A DNA stretch of 64,000 nucleotides from Enterobacter pseudoroggenkampii (lineage in GTDB: Bacteria; Pseudomonadota; Gammaproteobacteria; Enterobacterales; Enterobacteriaceae): the NCBI RefSeq assembly GCF_026420145.1, contig NZ_JAPMLV010000001.1:1798001-1862000 (forward strand), read 5' to 3'. A model generated the notes under the pieces. That model did no database searches. It was given only the letters and a program-made list of their open reading frames with translations, and was not told where the DNA came from. Position numbers and translations under genes: made by a program. This document shows, one piece after another, positions 10,721-20,617 of this stretch (position 1 is its first letter; the number at the start of each line of letters is the position of its first letter).

Positions 10721-11341
10721 TTACAAGAAAGGCTTTACATCGCCCACGCCCTCACGAATCACTTCCGGTGCATCTTCGGTTAAGTCGACCACGGTGGTCG
10801 GCTGCTGGCCGAGATAGCCGCCGTGAATAATCAGCTCGACTACCTTCTCCAGACGATCTTTGATCTCTTCCGGATCGGACTCGGTAAATTCACTTCCCGG
10901 CAGCATCAGCGAGGTAGAGAGCATCGGCTCGCCGAGGGTTTCCAGCAGCGCCTGCGCAATCGGGTTCGACGGCACGCGCATGCCGATAGTCTTACGCTTT
11001 TCCTGCAGCAGGCGGCGCGGCACCTCTTTCGTCCCTTTCAGGATGAAGGTGTAGTTGCCCGGCGTGTTGTTCTTAATCAGGCGAAACGCCACGTTATCGA
11101 CATACGCATAGGTCGACAGCTCAGAGAGATCGCGGCACATCAGGGTAAAGTTATGGCCGTCCGGCAGCTGGCGAATACGGCAAATGCGTTCCATCGCCCC
11201 TTTATCTTCAATTTTGCAGCCCAGCGCGTAGCCTGAATCGGTCGGGTAGACAATCACGCCGCCTTTGCGGACGATCTCCACGGCCTGGTTGATCAGACGT
11301 GGCTGCGGGTTATCCGGATGGATATAGAAAAACTGACTCAT
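10721..11341 (-). CDS. yciO: Sua5/YciO/YrdC family protein YciO
   Basis: A 206-residue homologue of the L-threonylcarbamoyl-AMP synthases (TsaC/Sua5), with the fold's KxR-type dsRNA/nucleotide binding surface. Its cellular role is less clear than that of TsaC. Visible family features include GGVIVYPTDSGYALGC (about residues 27–42) and the RMPSNP-like segment IGMRVPSNPIAQA. It overlaps the stop of rnm by four bases (ATGA), so rnm-yciO is one operon, as in E. coli. Confidence 0.94.
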   Translation of the reverse strand: MSQFFYIHPDNPQPRLINQAVEIVRKGGVIVYPTDSGYALGCKIEDKGAMERICRIRQLPDGHNFTLMCRDLSELSTYAYVDNVAFRLIKNNTPGNYTFILKGTKEVPRRLLQEKRKTIGMRVPSNPIAQALLETLGEPMLSTSLMLPGSEFTESDPEEIKDRLEKVVELIIHGGYLGQQPTTVVDLTEDAPEVIREGVGDVKPFL

Positions 11342-12219
11342 ACTTCCCTCTCTTCAGTTTGCTGCGGCTGTTCCCAGAGCTGCCAGATCGGCTCAACGCC
11401 AGCAGGCAGCCAGAGCTTGCGCCCCAGTTCAATCCAGGCGCAGGGCTGATGGAAATCAGATCCCTGTGACCCTAGCAGGCCGAACTGGCGGGCATAGGTC
11501 GCGAGCTGCGCGCGCTCGTTGGGCGCCTGCTGACACTGGGCGACTTCCATCGCCTCGCCACCGCATTCGGCAAAGTGCGCCAGCAGTCTTTTCAGCCATT
11601 TAGCAGAAAGATTATACCGCCCCGGATGGGCCAGTACGGCCTTACCGCCAGAATGATGAATCACATCAATAGCTTGTTTTATTGTACACCACTGTGGCGG
11701 AACGTATCCGGTTTTCCCGCGCGCCAGATACTTTTTAAAAACATCCGCCATGGTCGTCGCTTTGCCTGCTTCTACCAGAAAACGGGCGAAATGACCGCGG
11801 GTGACTGCCCCGCCGTTCGCCAGCTTTTGCGCACCTTCCAGCGCGCCCGGAATATGCGCCTTTTCCAGACGCTCGCCGATCATCTCTGCGCGCTGGTTGC
11901 GGCGCGTTTTTTGTTCTTGCAAAAAGGCAATAAGTGCCGGATGGTCTATATCGATGTTCAGGCCAACGATATGAATCTCATGGTTTTCCCAGACGGTCGA
12001 AATCTCAACGCCGGACACCAGATTTAGCGCCAGCCCGCTGCGGGCGATCTCAGCGCGCGCCGCCGGAATAGCATCTGTCGTATCGTGATCGGTTATCGCC
12101 AGCGTACCGACGCGCATTTCAACGGCACGATGAACCAGGGCTTCGGGTGTCAGCAGGCCATCAGAGGCCTGAGTATGGCTGTGTAAATCATAAATAATGG
12201 CGTAGGTGGTATCGCTCAA
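11338..12219 (-). CDS. rnm: PHP-domain 5'-3' exoribonuclease (RNase AM)
   Basis: Known in E. coli as yciV, trpH or rnm. It trims 5' ends of rRNA precursors and short oligonucleotides and degrades 3',5'-bisphosphate nucleotides. The PHP metal-binding motifs are visible: DLHSHTQASDG near the N-terminus, ITDHDT, and later HPGRY and GSDFHQP. I favour the TTG at 12217–12219 as start (MSDTTYAIIYDLH, 293 residues as in E. coli) because GGGAAG lies just upstream. An ATG four codons earlier has a poorer site. It is divergent from the trp operon and overlaps yciO. Confidence 0.93.
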   Translation of the reverse strand: MSDTTYAIIYDLHSHTQASDGLLTPEALVHRAVEMRVGTLAITDHDTTDAIPAARAEIARSGLALNLVSGVEISTVWENHEIHIVGLNIDIDHPALIAFLQEQKTRRNQRAEMIGERLEKAHIPGALEGAQKLANGGAVTRGHFARFLVEAGKATTMADVFKKYLARGKTGYVPPQWCTIKQAIDVIHHSGGKAVLAHPGRYNLSAKWLKRLLAHFAECGGEAMEVAQCQQAPNERAQLATYARQFGLLGSQGSDFHQPCAWIELGRKLWLPAGVEPIWQLWEQPQQTEEREV

Positions 12220-12295
12220 AGCACTTCCCATAACAGGTTGGAGACATCCGAAAACCCCATGATACCGACTTCACGCGAAATTCTGAAATCAAGGG

Positions 12296-12330
12296 TTGAC
12301 AACACGCCATCGAACTAGTTAACTAGTACG
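12296..12330 (+). promoter_or_regulatory. trp promoter and TrpR operator
   Basis: -35 TTGACA (12296–12301), a 17-base spacer and -10 TTAACT (12319–12324). The palindromic operator CGAACTAG/CTAGTACG at 12311–12330 overlays the -10 and looks the same as the E. coli trp operator as I recall it. TrpR with tryptophan would block RNA polymerase here. Confidence 0.95.
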
Positions 12331-12358
12331 CAAGTTCACACGAGAAAGGTATCTGAAA

Positions 12359-12403
12359 ATGACAGCACATTTCACTCTGCACGGTTGGTGGCGTACTTCC
12401 TGA
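12359..12403 (+). CDS. trpL: trp operon leader peptide
   Basis: A 14-residue attenuation peptide, [14 protein letters not shown], with the tandem Trp codons (TGG TGG) at positions 10–11 that sense charged tRNA-Trp. The ribosome site GAGAAAGGTATC precedes it. It lies between the promoter and the attenuator stem, exactly as in other enterics. The N-terminal half differs from E. coli ([14 protein letters not shown]), but the GWWRTS end is identical. Confidence 0.97.
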   Translation: MTAHFTLHGWWRTS

Positions 12404-12447
12404 TCATCGGGCAGTGTCACGCGTCTGCGAAATGCAAACAGATACCC

Positions 12448-12473
12448 GCCCGCTACTCAGCGGGCTTTTTTTT
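12448..12473 (+). terminator. trp attenuator (3:4 terminator hairpin)
   Basis: Stem GCCCGC/GCGGGC with a 6-base loop followed by eight T, 26 bases before trpE. The competing antiterminator partner lies in GGGCAGTGTCACGCG (12409–12423). This is classic Trp attenuation. Confidence 0.93.
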
Positions 12474-12498
12474 GAACAGAATAAATGAGAACACCAAC

Positions 12499-14061
12499 AT
12501 GCAAACAGCCAAACCTCATCTCGAATTGCTGACCTGCGAGGCGGCCTATCGCCACAACCCCACCGCGCTGTTTCATCAGGTGTGCGGGGCACGTCCGGCA
12601 ACGCTGCTACTGGAATCGGCAGACATCGACAGCAAAGACGATCTCAAGAGCCTGCTGCTGGTCGACAGTGCGCTGCGCATTACCGCTTTAGGTGACACTG
12701 TCACAATTAAGGCGCTGTCAGATAACGGCGCATCACTGCTGCCGCTGCTGGATGCAGCCCTGCCTTCAGGCATTGAAAACGAACGTCATCCAGAAATGCG
12801 TATTCTGCATTTCCCGCCGGTGAGCCAACTGCTGGACGAAGACGCGCGCCTCTGCTCCCTGTCCGTTTTCGATGCCTTCCGCCTGCTGCAGAACCTGGTT
12901 ACCGTGCCGGAAGACGAGCGTGAGGCGATGTTCTTTGGTGGGCTGTTTGCTTATGACCTGGTCGCCGGATTTGAAGATTTGCCGGAAACCGAGCAGGGTA
13001 ATCGCTGCCCGGACTATTGTTTCTATCTGGCTGAAACCCTGCTGGTGATCGACCATCAGAAACAATACACCCGTATCCAGGCCAGCCTGTTCACGCCTTC
13101 GACAGCCGAGAAAAACCGTCTTGAGCACCGCATCGCGCAGCTCCAGCAGCAGATGACGGAAGCGCCCCCTGCGCTTCCGGTGCAGCGGGTGGAAAAAATG
13201 ACCTGCGATGTGAACCAGACTGACGATCAGTACGGCGCCGTGGTTCGTCAGATGCAAAAGGCGATTCGCGCCGGGGAAATTTTCCAGGTGGTACCGTCCC
13301 GTCGCTTCTCACTGCCCTGCCCGTCGCCGCTCGCCGCCTACGACGTGCTGAAAAAGAGCAACCCGAGCCCGTACATGTTCTTTATGCAGGACAACGACTT
13401 CACGCTGTTCGGCGCCTCGCCGGAAAGCTCGCTGAAGTACGACGCCACCAGTCGTCAGATTGAGATCTACCCGATTGCCGGAACCCGTCCTCGTGGACGT
13501 CGCGCCGACGGCTCTCTTGATCGTGATTTGGACAGCCGTATCGAACTGGAAATGCGTACCGACCATAAAGAGCTCTCCGAGCACCTGATGCTGGTTGACC
13601 TGGCGCGTAACGATCTGGCCCGTATTTGCACCCCGGGCAGCCGCTACGTGGCGGACCTGACTAAAGTCGACCGCTATTCGTTCGTGATGCACCTGGTCTC
13701 TCGCGTGGTTGGTGAGCTGCGCCACGACCTCGACGTCCTGCACGCCTACCGCGCCTGCATGAACATGGGCACCCTGAGCGGTGCGCCGAAAGTGCGCGCC
13801 ATGCAGCTGATTGCCGCGGCCGAAGGACGCCGTCGCGGCAGCTACGGCGGCGCAGTGGGCTACTTCACGGCCCACGGTGACCTCGATACCTGCATCGTGA
13901 TCCGCTCCGCCTATGTCGAAGACGGCATTGCCACCGTCCAGGCGGGTGCCGGGATTGTTCTTGATTCTGTTCCGCAGTCTGAAGCTGACGAAACGCGCAG
14001 CAAAGCCCGTGCTGTCCTTCGCGCCATTGCTACCGCACACCATGCACAGGAGATTTTCTGA
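12499..14061 (+). CDS. trpE: Anthranilate synthase component I
   Basis: Forms anthranilate from chorismate, using ammonia delivered by TrpG. It is the first committed step of tryptophan synthesis. It is 520 residues from ATG 12499 ([11 protein letters not shown]), equal to E. coli. The tryptophan feedback site includes the LLES motif near residue 37–40. The chorismate-binding domain is C-terminal, with [22 protein letters not shown] and [12 protein letters not shown]. The stop overlaps the trpGD start (TGATG), giving coupled equimolar translation of the complex. A reading that starts earlier, through the attenuator, is not real. Confidence 0.98.
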   Translation: MQTAKPHLELLTCEAAYRHNPTALFHQVCGARPATLLLESADIDSKDDLKSLLLVDSALRITALGDTVTIKALSDNGASLLPLLDAALPSGIENERHPEMRILHFPPVSQLLDEDARLCSLSVFDAFRLLQNLVTVPEDEREAMFFGGLFAYDLVAGFEDLPETEQGNRCPDYCFYLAETLLVIDHQKQYTRIQASLFTPSTAEKNRLEHRIAQLQQQMTEAPPALPVQRVEKMTCDVNQTDDQYGAVVRQMQKAIRAGEIFQVVPSRRFSLPCPSPLAAYDVLKKSNPSPYMFFMQDNDFTLFGASPESSLKYDATSRQIEIYPIAGTRPRGRRADGSLDRDLDSRIELEMRTDHKELSEHLMLVDLARNDLARICTPGSRYVADLTKVDRYSFVMHLVSRVVGELRHDLDVLHAYRACMNMGTLSGAPKVRAMQLIAAAEGRRRGSYGGAVGYFTAHGDLDTCIVIRSAYVEDGIATVQAGAGIVLDSVPQSEADETRSKARAVLRAIATAHHAQEIF

Positions 14062-15656
14062 TGGCTGACATTCTGCTGCTCGATAATATCGACTCCTTTA
14101 CCTATAACCTGGCAGATCAGCTGCGTGCGAATGGCCACAACGTCGTTATCTACCGCAACCACGTCCCGGCGCAGACCCTGATTGACCGTCTGGCAACCAT
14201 GCAAAACCCGGTGCTGATGCTCTCCCCGGGGCCAGGCGCACCGAGCGAAGCAGGCTGTATGCCGGAGCTGCTGACCCGCATGCGCGGCAAGCTGCCGATT
14301 ATCGGCATCTGCCTCGGCCATCAGGCGATTGTTGAAGCCTACGGCGGCTACGTCGGCCAGGCGGGTGAGATCCTGCACGGTAAAGCGTCCAGCATTGAAC
14401 ATGACGGCCAGGCAATGTTTGCCGGGCTGCCGAACCCGCTTCCGGTCGCGCGTTACCACTCGCTGGTCGGCAGCAACATTCCCGCCGGGCTGACCATTAA
14501 CGCCTCGTTTGAAGGGATGGTGATGGCGGTACGTCACGATGCAGATCGCGTCTGCGGCCTGCAGTTCCATCCGGAATCTATCCTGACCTCCCACGGCGCC
14601 CGCCTGCTGGAGCAGACGCTCGACTGGGCGTTACAGAAGCTGGAGCAGACCAATACCCTGCAGCCGATTCTGGAAAAACTGTACCAGGCGCAGACCCTGA
14701 GCCAGCAGGAGAGCCACCAGCTCTTCTCCGCCGTGGTTCGCGGCGAGCTGAAGCCGGAACAGCTGGCGGCCGCGCTGGTGAGCATGAAAGTCCGCGGCGA
14801 AAGCCCGCAGGAGATCGCCGGTGCCGCTACGGCCCTGCTGGAAAATGCCGCCCCGTTCCCGCGCCCGGACTATCAGTTTGCCGATATTGTTGGCACCGGG
14901 GGAGACGGCAGTAACAGCATCAATATCTCCACCGCCAGCGCCTTCGTGGCGGCGGCGTGTGGTTTAAAGGTCGCGAAACACGGTAACCGCAGCGTTTCCA
15001 GCCGGTCTGGTTCTTCCGATTTGCTCGCCGCATTCGGTATTAATCTCGATATGAACGCCGAGCGTTCCCGTGAAGCGCTGGATGACCTGGGCGTCTGCTT
15101 CCTGTTTGCGCCGAAGTATCACACCGGTTTCCGCCACGCGATGCCGGTTCGTCAGCAGCTTAAAACCCGCACGCTGTTTAACGTGCTCGGCCCGCTGATC
15201 AACCCGGCGCACCCGCCGCTGGCGCTGATTGGCGTCTACAGTCCGGAACTGGTACTGCCGATTGCCGAGACGCTGCGCGTGCTGGGTTACCAGCGTGCCG
15301 CCGTGGTGCACAGCGGTGGTATGGACGAAGTGTCACTGCATGCGCCAACGCTGGTAGCCGAACTGCGCGACGGCGAAATCCTGAGCTACCAGCTGGAAGC
15401 CGCTGACTTTGGTTTAACCCCGTATCACCTGGAAGCGCTGGCCGGCGGTACGCCGGAAGAAAACCGTGACATTCTGACGCGCTTATTACAAGGTAAGGGA
15501 GAGGTCGCTCATGAGGCCGCCGTTGCTGCCAACGTCGCCATGCTGATGCGTTTGCACGGTGAGGAAGACCTGAAGGCCAACGTTCAAAAAGTTCTGGATG
15601 TACTGCGCTCCGGTGCAGCTTACGATCGCGTTACCGCACTTGCGGCAAGAGGGTAA
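14061..15656 (+). CDS. trpGD: Anthranilate synthase glutaminase / anthranilate phosphoribosyltransferase fusion
   Basis: Bifunctional TrpG–TrpD (often simply trpD) of 531 residues. The N-terminal class I glutamine amidotransferase (about 1–195) shows [12 protein letters not shown], the nucleophile Cys in GICLGHQAI, and the His/Glu in [11 protein letters not shown]. The C-terminal phosphoribosyltransferase (about 200–531) shows [14 protein letters not shown] and [15 protein letters not shown]. It supplies ammonia to TrpE and then adds ribose-5-phosphate from PRPP to anthranilate. The fusion is the usual form in E. coli relatives. Four bases separate it from trpCF. Confidence 0.98.
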   Translation: MADILLLDNIDSFTYNLADQLRANGHNVVIYRNHVPAQTLIDRLATMQNPVLMLSPGPGAPSEAGCMPELLTRMRGKLPIIGICLGHQAIVEAYGGYVGQAGEILHGKASSIEHDGQAMFAGLPNPLPVARYHSLVGSNIPAGLTINASFEGMVMAVRHDADRVCGLQFHPESILTSHGARLLEQTLDWALQKLEQTNTLQPILEKLYQAQTLSQQESHQLFSAVVRGELKPEQLAAALVSMKVRGESPQEIAGAATALLENAAPFPRPDYQFADIVGTGGDGSNSINISTASAFVAAACGLKVAKHGNRSVSSRSGSSDLLAAFGINLDMNAERSREALDDLGVCFLFAPKYHTGFRHAMPVRQQLKTRTLFNVLGPLINPAHPPLALIGVYSPELVLPIAETLRVLGYQRAAVVHSGGMDEVSLHAPTLVAELRDGEILSYQLEAADFGLTPYHLEALAGGTPEENRDILTRLLQGKGEVAHEAAVAANVAMLMRLHGEEDLKANVQKVLDVLRSGAAYDRVTALAARG

Positions 15657-15659
15657 AGA

Positions 15660-17018
15660 ATGCAGACCGTTTTAGCGAAAATCGTTGCCGATAAGGCCAT
15701 CTGGGTGGAAGCCCGCAAGCAACAGCAGCCGCTTGCCAGTTTCCAGAACGACGTCGTACCAAGCCAACGTCGTTTCTATGATGCCCTGCAGGGTGCGCGC
15801 ACCGCGTTTATTCTTGAGTGCAAAAAAGCCTCCCCGTCAAAAGGCGTTATTCGTGACGATTTCGACCCGGCACGTATTGCCGGTATTTATAAGCATCATG
15901 CGTCAGCCATCTCCGTGCTGACGGATGAGAAATATTTCCAGGGCAGCTTCGATTTTCTGCCGATCGTCAGCGGCATCGCGCCGCAGCCGATCCTGTGCAA
16001 AGACTTTATTATCGATCCGTATCAGATCTGGCTGGCGCGCTTTTACCAGGCCGACGCCTGCCTGCTAATGCTCTCGGTACTTGACGACGAGCAGTACCGC
16101 CAGCTTTCCGCCGTGGCGCACAGCCTGAACATGGGCGTGCTGACCGAAGTGAGTAATGAAGAGGAGCTGGAACGCGCAATTGCGCTGGAAGCCAAAGTGG
16201 TTGGCATTAACAACCGCGATCTGCGTGACCTGTCCATTGACCTGAACCGCACGCGCCAGCTGGCGCCGCGTCTGGGCGCTGGCGTCACGGTCATCAGCGA
16301 ATCCGGCATTAACAGCTACGCCCAGGTGCGCGAGCTGAGCCACTTCGCCAACGGTTTCCTGATTGGCTCCGCCATGATGGAACATGACGATCTCAATGCG
16401 GCAGTACGTCGCGTGCTGCTGGGTGAAAACAAAGTCTGCGGCTTAACCCGCGAACAGGACGCCCAGGCCGCGTATGAAGCCGGAGCGATTTATGGCGGGC
16501 TGATTTTTGTGGATTCCTCTCCTCGCGCGGTCAGCGAAGAGCAGGCGCGTAAGGTCATCGCCGCGGCTCCGCTCAGCTTTGTTGGCGTGTTCCGCAACGC
16601 AGACATCGCAGAGGTGGTTGAAAAAGCCGACGCGTTATCCCTGAGCGCAGTGCAGCTTCACGGCGATGAAGATCAGGCCTATATCGATGCCCTGCGCGCC
16701 ACGCTGGCACCGCAGGTACAGATCTGGAAAGCGCAACGCGTTGACGATACGTTGCCCCCGCGTAACCTGAACCACGTGGATAAATACGTCCTCGATAACG
16801 GCCTGGGCGGAACCGGCCAGCGTTTTGACTGGTCTCTGCTGAACGGCGAAAAGCTGGACAACGTTCTGCTGGCGGGCGGATTAAGCCCGGACAACTGTGT
16901 AGAAGCCGCGAAAACCGGCTGCGCAGGCCTCGATTTCAATTCAGGCGTAGAGTCCCAGCCGGGTATTAAAGATGCCAGCAAACTGGCCTCGGTTTTTAAA
17001 ACTCTGCGTGCATATTAA
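15660..17018 (+). CDS. trpC: Indole-3-glycerol-phosphate synthase / phosphoribosylanthranilate isomerase
   Basis: Bifunctional TrpC–TrpF, 452 residues, catalysing steps three and four of the pathway. The N-terminal barrel (about 1–255) carries [10 protein letters not shown] and the [12 protein letters not shown] catalytic segment. The C-terminal barrel (about 258–452) carries [13 protein letters not shown] and the phosphate-binding [15 protein letters not shown]. It starts directly after trpGD with GAGGGTAAAGA upstream. An internal promoter is known near the trpD end in E. coli; I did not assign one here. Confidence 0.98.
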   Translation: MQTVLAKIVADKAIWVEARKQQQPLASFQNDVVPSQRRFYDALQGARTAFILECKKASPSKGVIRDDFDPARIAGIYKHHASAISVLTDEKYFQGSFDFLPIVSGIAPQPILCKDFIIDPYQIWLARFYQADACLLMLSVLDDEQYRQLSAVAHSLNMGVLTEVSNEEELERAIALEAKVVGINNRDLRDLSIDLNRTRQLAPRLGAGVTVISESGINSYAQVRELSHFANGFLIGSAMMEHDDLNAAVRRVLLGENKVCGLTREQDAQAAYEAGAIYGGLIFVDSSPRAVSEEQARKVIAAAPLSFVGVFRNADIAEVVEKADALSLSAVQLHGDEDQAYIDALRATLAPQVQIWKAQRVDDTLPPRNLNHVDKYVLDNGLGGTGQRFDWSLLNGEKLDNVLLAGGLSPDNCVEAAKTGCAGLDFNSGVESQPGIKDASKLASVFKTLRAY

Positions 17019-17028
17019 GGAAGAGAAG

Positions 17029-18222
17029 ATGACGACATTACTTAACCCGTATTTTGGTGAGTTCGGCGGGATGTACGTCCCGCAAATCCTGATGCCCGCG
17101 CTGCGCCAGCTGGAAGAAGCGTTTGTAAGCGCGCAGAAGGATCCGGCGTTTCAGGCGGAATTTACCGACCTGTTGAAAAACTATGCAGGCCGCCCAACGG
17201 CCCTGACCAAATGCCGCAACCTGACGGAAGGCACGAAAACCACGCTGTATCTGAAGCGTGAAGACCTGCTGCACGGCGGCGCACATAAGACTAACCAGGT
17301 GCTGGGCCAGGCGCTGCTCGCGAAGCGTATGGGTAAAACCGAAATCATCGCCGAAACCGGCGCAGGCCAGCACGGCGTGGCCTCGGCGCTCGCCAGCGCC
17401 CTGCTCGGCCTGAAATGCCGCATCTATATGGGGGCGAAAGACGTTGAGCGTCAGTCTCCTAACGTTTTCCGTATGCGTCTGATGGGTGCGGAAGTGATCC
17501 CGGTGCACAGCGGCTCCGCGACGCTGAAGGATGCCTGTAACGAAGCGCTGCGCGACTGGTCTGGCAGCTACGAAACCGCGCACTATATGCTCGGTACCGC
17601 GGCGGGCCCGCACCCGTTCCCGACCATCGTGCGTGAATTCCAGCGCATGATCGGGGAAGAGACCAAAGCGCAGATCCTCGAAAAAGAGGGTCGCCTGCCG
17701 GATGCGGTCATCGCCTGCGTCGGCGGCGGATCTAACGCCATCGGTATGTTCGCAGACTTTATCGACGACACCAGCGTGGGTCTGATTGGCGTCGAGCCTG
17801 CGGGTCACGGCATTGAATCGGGTGAACACGGCGCGCCGCTGAAGCATGGCCGCGTGGGGATCTACTTCGGCATGAAATCCCCGATGATGCAGACCGATGA
17901 AGGCCAGATTGAAGAGTCTTACTCTATCTCTGCCGGCCTCGATTTCCCATCCGTCGGGCCGCAGCACGCCTATCTGAACAGTACCGGTCGCGCGGACTAT
18001 GTCTCCATTACCGATGACGAAGCGCTGGAAGCGTTCAAAACGCTGTGCCGCAGCGAAGGGATCATCCCGGCGCTGGAGTCTTCACACGCTCTGGCCCATG
18101 CGCTGAAAATGATGAAAGACAATCCGGAAAAAGAACAGCTGCTGGTGGTGAACCTTTCCGGTCGCGGTGACAAAGATATCTTCACCGTTCACGATATTCT
18201 GAAAGCACGAGGGGAAATCTGA
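17029..18222 (+). CDS. trpB: Tryptophan synthase beta chain
   Basis: PLP enzyme that condenses indole and serine to tryptophan in the alpha2beta2 complex. It is 397 residues, the E. coli length. The PLP Schiff-base lysine is Lys87 in HGGAHKTNQ. The glycine-rich phosphate loop is [10 protein letters not shown], and the catalytic loop is [10 protein letters not shown]. The ATG at 17029 follows AAGGAAGAGAAG. Its stop overlaps trpA by one base (TGATG), consistent with coupled synthesis. Confidence 0.98.
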   Translation: MTTLLNPYFGEFGGMYVPQILMPALRQLEEAFVSAQKDPAFQAEFTDLLKNYAGRPTALTKCRNLTEGTKTTLYLKREDLLHGGAHKTNQVLGQALLAKRMGKTEIIAETGAGQHGVASALASALLGLKCRIYMGAKDVERQSPNVFRMRLMGAEVIPVHSGSATLKDACNEALRDWSGSYETAHYMLGTAAGPHPFPTIVREFQRMIGEETKAQILEKEGRLPDAVIACVGGGSNAIGMFADFIDDTSVGLIGVEPAGHGIESGEHGAPLKHGRVGIYFGMKSPMMQTDEGQIEESYSISAGLDFPSVGPQHAYLNSTGRADYVSITDDEALEAFKTLCRSEGIIPALESSHALAHALKMMKDNPEKEQLLVVNLSGRGDKDIFTVHDILKARGEI

Positions 18223-19031
18223 TGGAACGCTACGATAACGTATTTGCAGAACTGAAATCCCGCCAGGAAGGCGCGTTCGTTCCCTTCGTCACCCTGGGCG
18301 ACCCTGGCCCTGAACAGTCGCTGAAGATCATCGACACCCTGATTGAAGCCGGTGCCGATGCGCTGGAGCTGGGGATCCCGTTCTCTGACCCGCTGGCGGA
18401 TGGCCCGACCATTCAAAATGCGACGCTGCGCGCGTTTGCCTCGGGCGTCACGCCGACCCAGTGCTTCGAGATGCTGGCGGCGATCCGTCAGAAGCACCCC
18501 ACTATCCCGATTGGCCTGCTGATGTACGCCAACCTGGTATTCAACCGCGGTATCGATGAGTTTTACGCCGAGTGCGCGCGCGTGGGCGTCGACTCCGTTC
18601 TGGTGGCCGACGTGCCGGTTGAGGAGTCTGCGCCATTCCGCCAGGCTGCGATGCGTCACAATGTCGCCCCTATTTTTATCTGCCCGCCAAACGCGGACGA
18701 TGAGCTGCTGCGCCAGATAGCCTCTTACGGGCGCGGTTACACCTACCTGCTCTCCCGCGCAGGCGTGACCGGTGCCGAGAATAAAGCCGCGCTGCCGCTG
18801 CATCACCTGGTGGAGAAGCTGGCCGAGTACCATGCCGCGCCTCCGCTGCAGGGTTTCGGGATTTCATCCCCGGATCAGGTCACCGCAGCGATTGAGGCGA
18901 AAGCGGCAGGTGCCATCTCCGGCTCTGCGATTGTGAAGATCATCGAAAAGAACGTGGACAAGCCAGAGCAGATGCTGGTCGAGCTGAAAGCGTTTGTGAC
19001 TGCAATGAAAGCGGCGACGCGTAAAGCCTAA
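18222..19031 (+). CDS. trpA: Tryptophan synthase alpha chain
   Basis: Cleaves indole-3-glycerol phosphate to indole and glyceraldehyde-3-phosphate, and indole is channelled to TrpB. It is a TIM barrel of 269 residues. The catalytic pair is Glu49 ([10 protein letters not shown]) and Asp60 (LADGPTIQ). It is the last gene of the operon, followed within seven bases by a strong terminator. There is nothing unusual in it. Confidence 0.98.
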   Translation: MERYDNVFAELKSRQEGAFVPFVTLGDPGPEQSLKIIDTLIEAGADALELGIPFSDPLADGPTIQNATLRAFASGVTPTQCFEMLAAIRQKHPTIPIGLLMYANLVFNRGIDEFYAECARVGVDSVLVADVPVEESAPFRQAAMRHNVAPIFICPPNADDELLRQIASYGRGYTYLLSRAGVTGAENKAALPLHHLVEKLAEYHAAPPLQGFGISSPDQVTAAIEAKAAGAISGSAIVKIIEKNVDKPEQMLVELKAFVTAMKAATRKA

Positions 19032-19037
19032 CCCTTC

Positions 19038-19074
19038 GACCGTCTGGCATCCCAGCCAGACGGTCCTTTTTTTT
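19038..19074 (+). terminator. trp operon terminator
   Basis: 11-bp perfect stem GACCGTCTGGC/GCCAGACGGTC with a 6-base loop, followed by CC and eight T. Confidence 0.93.
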
Positions 19075-19148
19075 ACACACTCTCTTCATTTCCAGCATTC
19101 ATATCAGTTGCAATAAATAGCACACTAATACTTAATTCATCCCTTCAC

Positions 19149-19165
19149 TAAACAAGTAGTCAACA
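19149..19165 (+). promoter_or_regulatory. PhoP-box-like direct repeat upstream of the Mig-14-like gene (tentative)
   Basis: TAAACA, a 5-base spacer, then TCAACA. The PhoP box is a direct repeat of (T/G)GTTTA with 5-base spacing. Read on the opposite strand this is TGTTGA-N5-TGTTTA, one mismatch from a tandem pair. A -10-like CATACT begins 20 bases further on. It is suggestive because mig-14 is PhoP-controlled in Salmonella, but it could be chance in AT-rich DNA. Confidence 0.35.
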
Positions 19166-19248
19166 ATATCTCTTTGTCGATTTACATACTGCAAAGAATG
19201 TATAAAGTATGCGTATATCTGTTATTGCAAAAAAAATATTTGGTTAAA

Positions 19249-20124
19249 ATGTTAAGAAGTTTAATTTGTGGATGGGAAGAGTGTGACCTGAGTATTTATC
19301 GTCAGGCTTATTCTGTTTATGGCGGAAGTGTATGCACACACCCGGATGTGCTAACTTACCTGGCAAACAAACGAAAAAAAGACATTCGTTTTTTCTGTAG
19401 AAAAAAAGATGGTATTATTGTCTCATCTACTTACTCCATCAGTGGATCCCTGAATCTCTATTCAAAATCGCACCCGTTTGTTTTTGAGGACATAATATTA
19501 CCCAGCGCCCCTCATTCAAAATTTTTCCTTCCCGTCAGGACAAAAAAACTTTCACCATTACAGAAAAACTCGTTCATCAATTCATTCAGCAGTAAAATGC
19601 TGAATGATGAGATATGTCATATGAAATCTGTATTTTCTTCAAAAACGATTAAGAAAAGAAATGGCGAAAGGAATCGTTTCCTCAAGCTTGGAGGGGAAAT
19701 ACTGGATGTGAATACTCTTTCTGCTGAGGAAATTTGCGACAGTTACATAAACTTATTTAATGCTCGCTGGCGCGGTAAGATATCACCCTATCCAAGAGAG
19801 AACCTGCTGGATGCTATTGAAAATCTGAGGCATATGGTTTTTGGCTCCGCGCTCGCATTCAATAAAAAAATCATAGCAATTGATTTAATATTCAAAACTG
19901 AATGTCCAGAATGGATTTATTTCGATGACATCAATGGTGGATATGATCCCCAATATAATGACATTGGTGCGGGGAGCGTCTTGCTCTGGGAAAATTATAA
20001 TCGCGCCCGGGAGCTGTGTGAGCGGGATGAGAAACAAATCATATTCTCATTGGGAAAAAACTTCTCCGGAATGGAGTATAAAAAACAGTGGTGTAATATC
20101 ATTCCTCTGAGACGTGTATTTTGA
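19249..20124 (+). CDS. Mig-14 family protein (predicted antimicrobial-peptide resistance factor)
   Basis: 291 residues from ATG 19249 (MLRSLICGWEECDLS). It resembles the Mig-14 family, whose Salmonella member is an inner-membrane-associated protein needed for resistance to cationic antimicrobial peptides and survival in macrophages. Family-like segments are GGSVCTHPDVL near the N-terminus, TIKKRNGERNRFLKLGGE in the middle, and DDINGGYDPQYN, GAGSVLLWENYNRA and EYKKQWC in the C-terminal half, which suggests a GNAT-like fold. Earlier in-frame starts (TTG 19174, ATG 19198) would fall against the putative promoter, and all starts have weak ribosome sites. Base composition is clearly AT-richer than the trp operon beside it, which suggests horizontal acquisition. 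Family assignment is by recalled pattern and function is inferred. Confidence 0.72.
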   Translation: MLRSLICGWEECDLSIYRQAYSVYGGSVCTHPDVLTYLANKRKKDIRFFCRKKDGIIVSSTYSISGSLNLYSKSHPFVFEDIILPSAPHSKFFLPVRTKKLSPLQKNSFINSFSSKMLNDEICHMKSVFSSKTIKKRNGERNRFLKLGGEILDVNTLSAEEICDSYINLFNARWRGKISPYPRENLLDAIENLRHMVFGSALAFNKKIIAIDLIFKTECPEWIYFDDINGGYDPQYNDIGAGSVLLWENYNRARELCERDEKQIIFSLGKNFSGMEYKKQWCNIIPLRRVF

Positions 20125-20135
20125 TGAAATTTTAT

Positions 20136-20156
20136 GACGTACCTTAGCTGTACGTC
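20136..20156. terminator. Stem-loop after the Mig-14-like gene
   Basis: Stem GACGTAC/GTACGTC with a 7-base loop, 12 bases after the stop. The flanking A/T stretches are short, so this is a weak terminator candidate for both converging genes. Confidence 0.45.
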
Positions 20157-20200
20157 TTATAAAAAATAAGACTACGGCCACTCGGATCTTTGCAAACTTC

Positions 20201-20617
20201 TTAGTCCATTATCTGCTGAGCACTTTTCATGGTGACATTTTTGTTTGCAATTTCTCTTGCGGCCTCTTTAAGGGCTATATTCATCGCCACCGTTGTTACT
20301 GGCTTTGCAACGCCTTTTACGCGATTTGATTTACTCTGAAAAACATAGATATCCAGGGGGTTAGCCAGCTTTCTTTTATTAAATAATTGCCGCAGTATCT
20401 TGCACAGTCTCACTGTCCGCGACTCAAATTTTGGTGTTGCCGCGAGATACAACAGATCATCGTTAATATCACTGTATTTTATGTTTACAACCCGGCAGCT
20501 TTCAGTACGTAAAAAAAATAACGTCAACCATAAATCACCCCACGTCTTTGAAATTCGGTACAACTTCTGATGAATGACCATGAATTCATCAGTGGTTATA
20601 GAATCAGTTTTCGCCAT
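20201..20617 (-). CDS. Degenerate tyrosine-recombinase-like protein
   Basis: 138 residues from ATG 20617 (MAKTDSITTDEFM), with AGG spaced 8 bases upstream. The layout resembles the catalytic domain of phage-type integrases: a helical start, FFLRTESCRVVNIKYSDIND where box I (TGLRxSE…LxWxDI) should be, a KFESRTVRLCKILRQLF beta-strand region like KTKxxRxVPL, then a tail NVTMKSAQQ where PHxLRHT should be. On this alignment the box I Arg, the HxxR pair and the nucleophile Tyr are all missing or replaced, and the protein stops before a Tyr box. I read it as a catalytically dead or decayed integrase, possibly retained as a DNA-binding protein. The DNA is AT-rich like the Mig-14-like gene it faces. 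Confidence 0.5.
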   Translation of the reverse strand: MAKTDSITTDEFMVIHQKLYRISKTWGDLWLTLFFLRTESCRVVNIKYSDINDDLLYLAATPKFESRTVRLCKILRQLFNKRKLANPLDIYVFQSKSNRVKGVAKPVTTVAMNIALKEAAREIANKNVTMKSAQQIMD

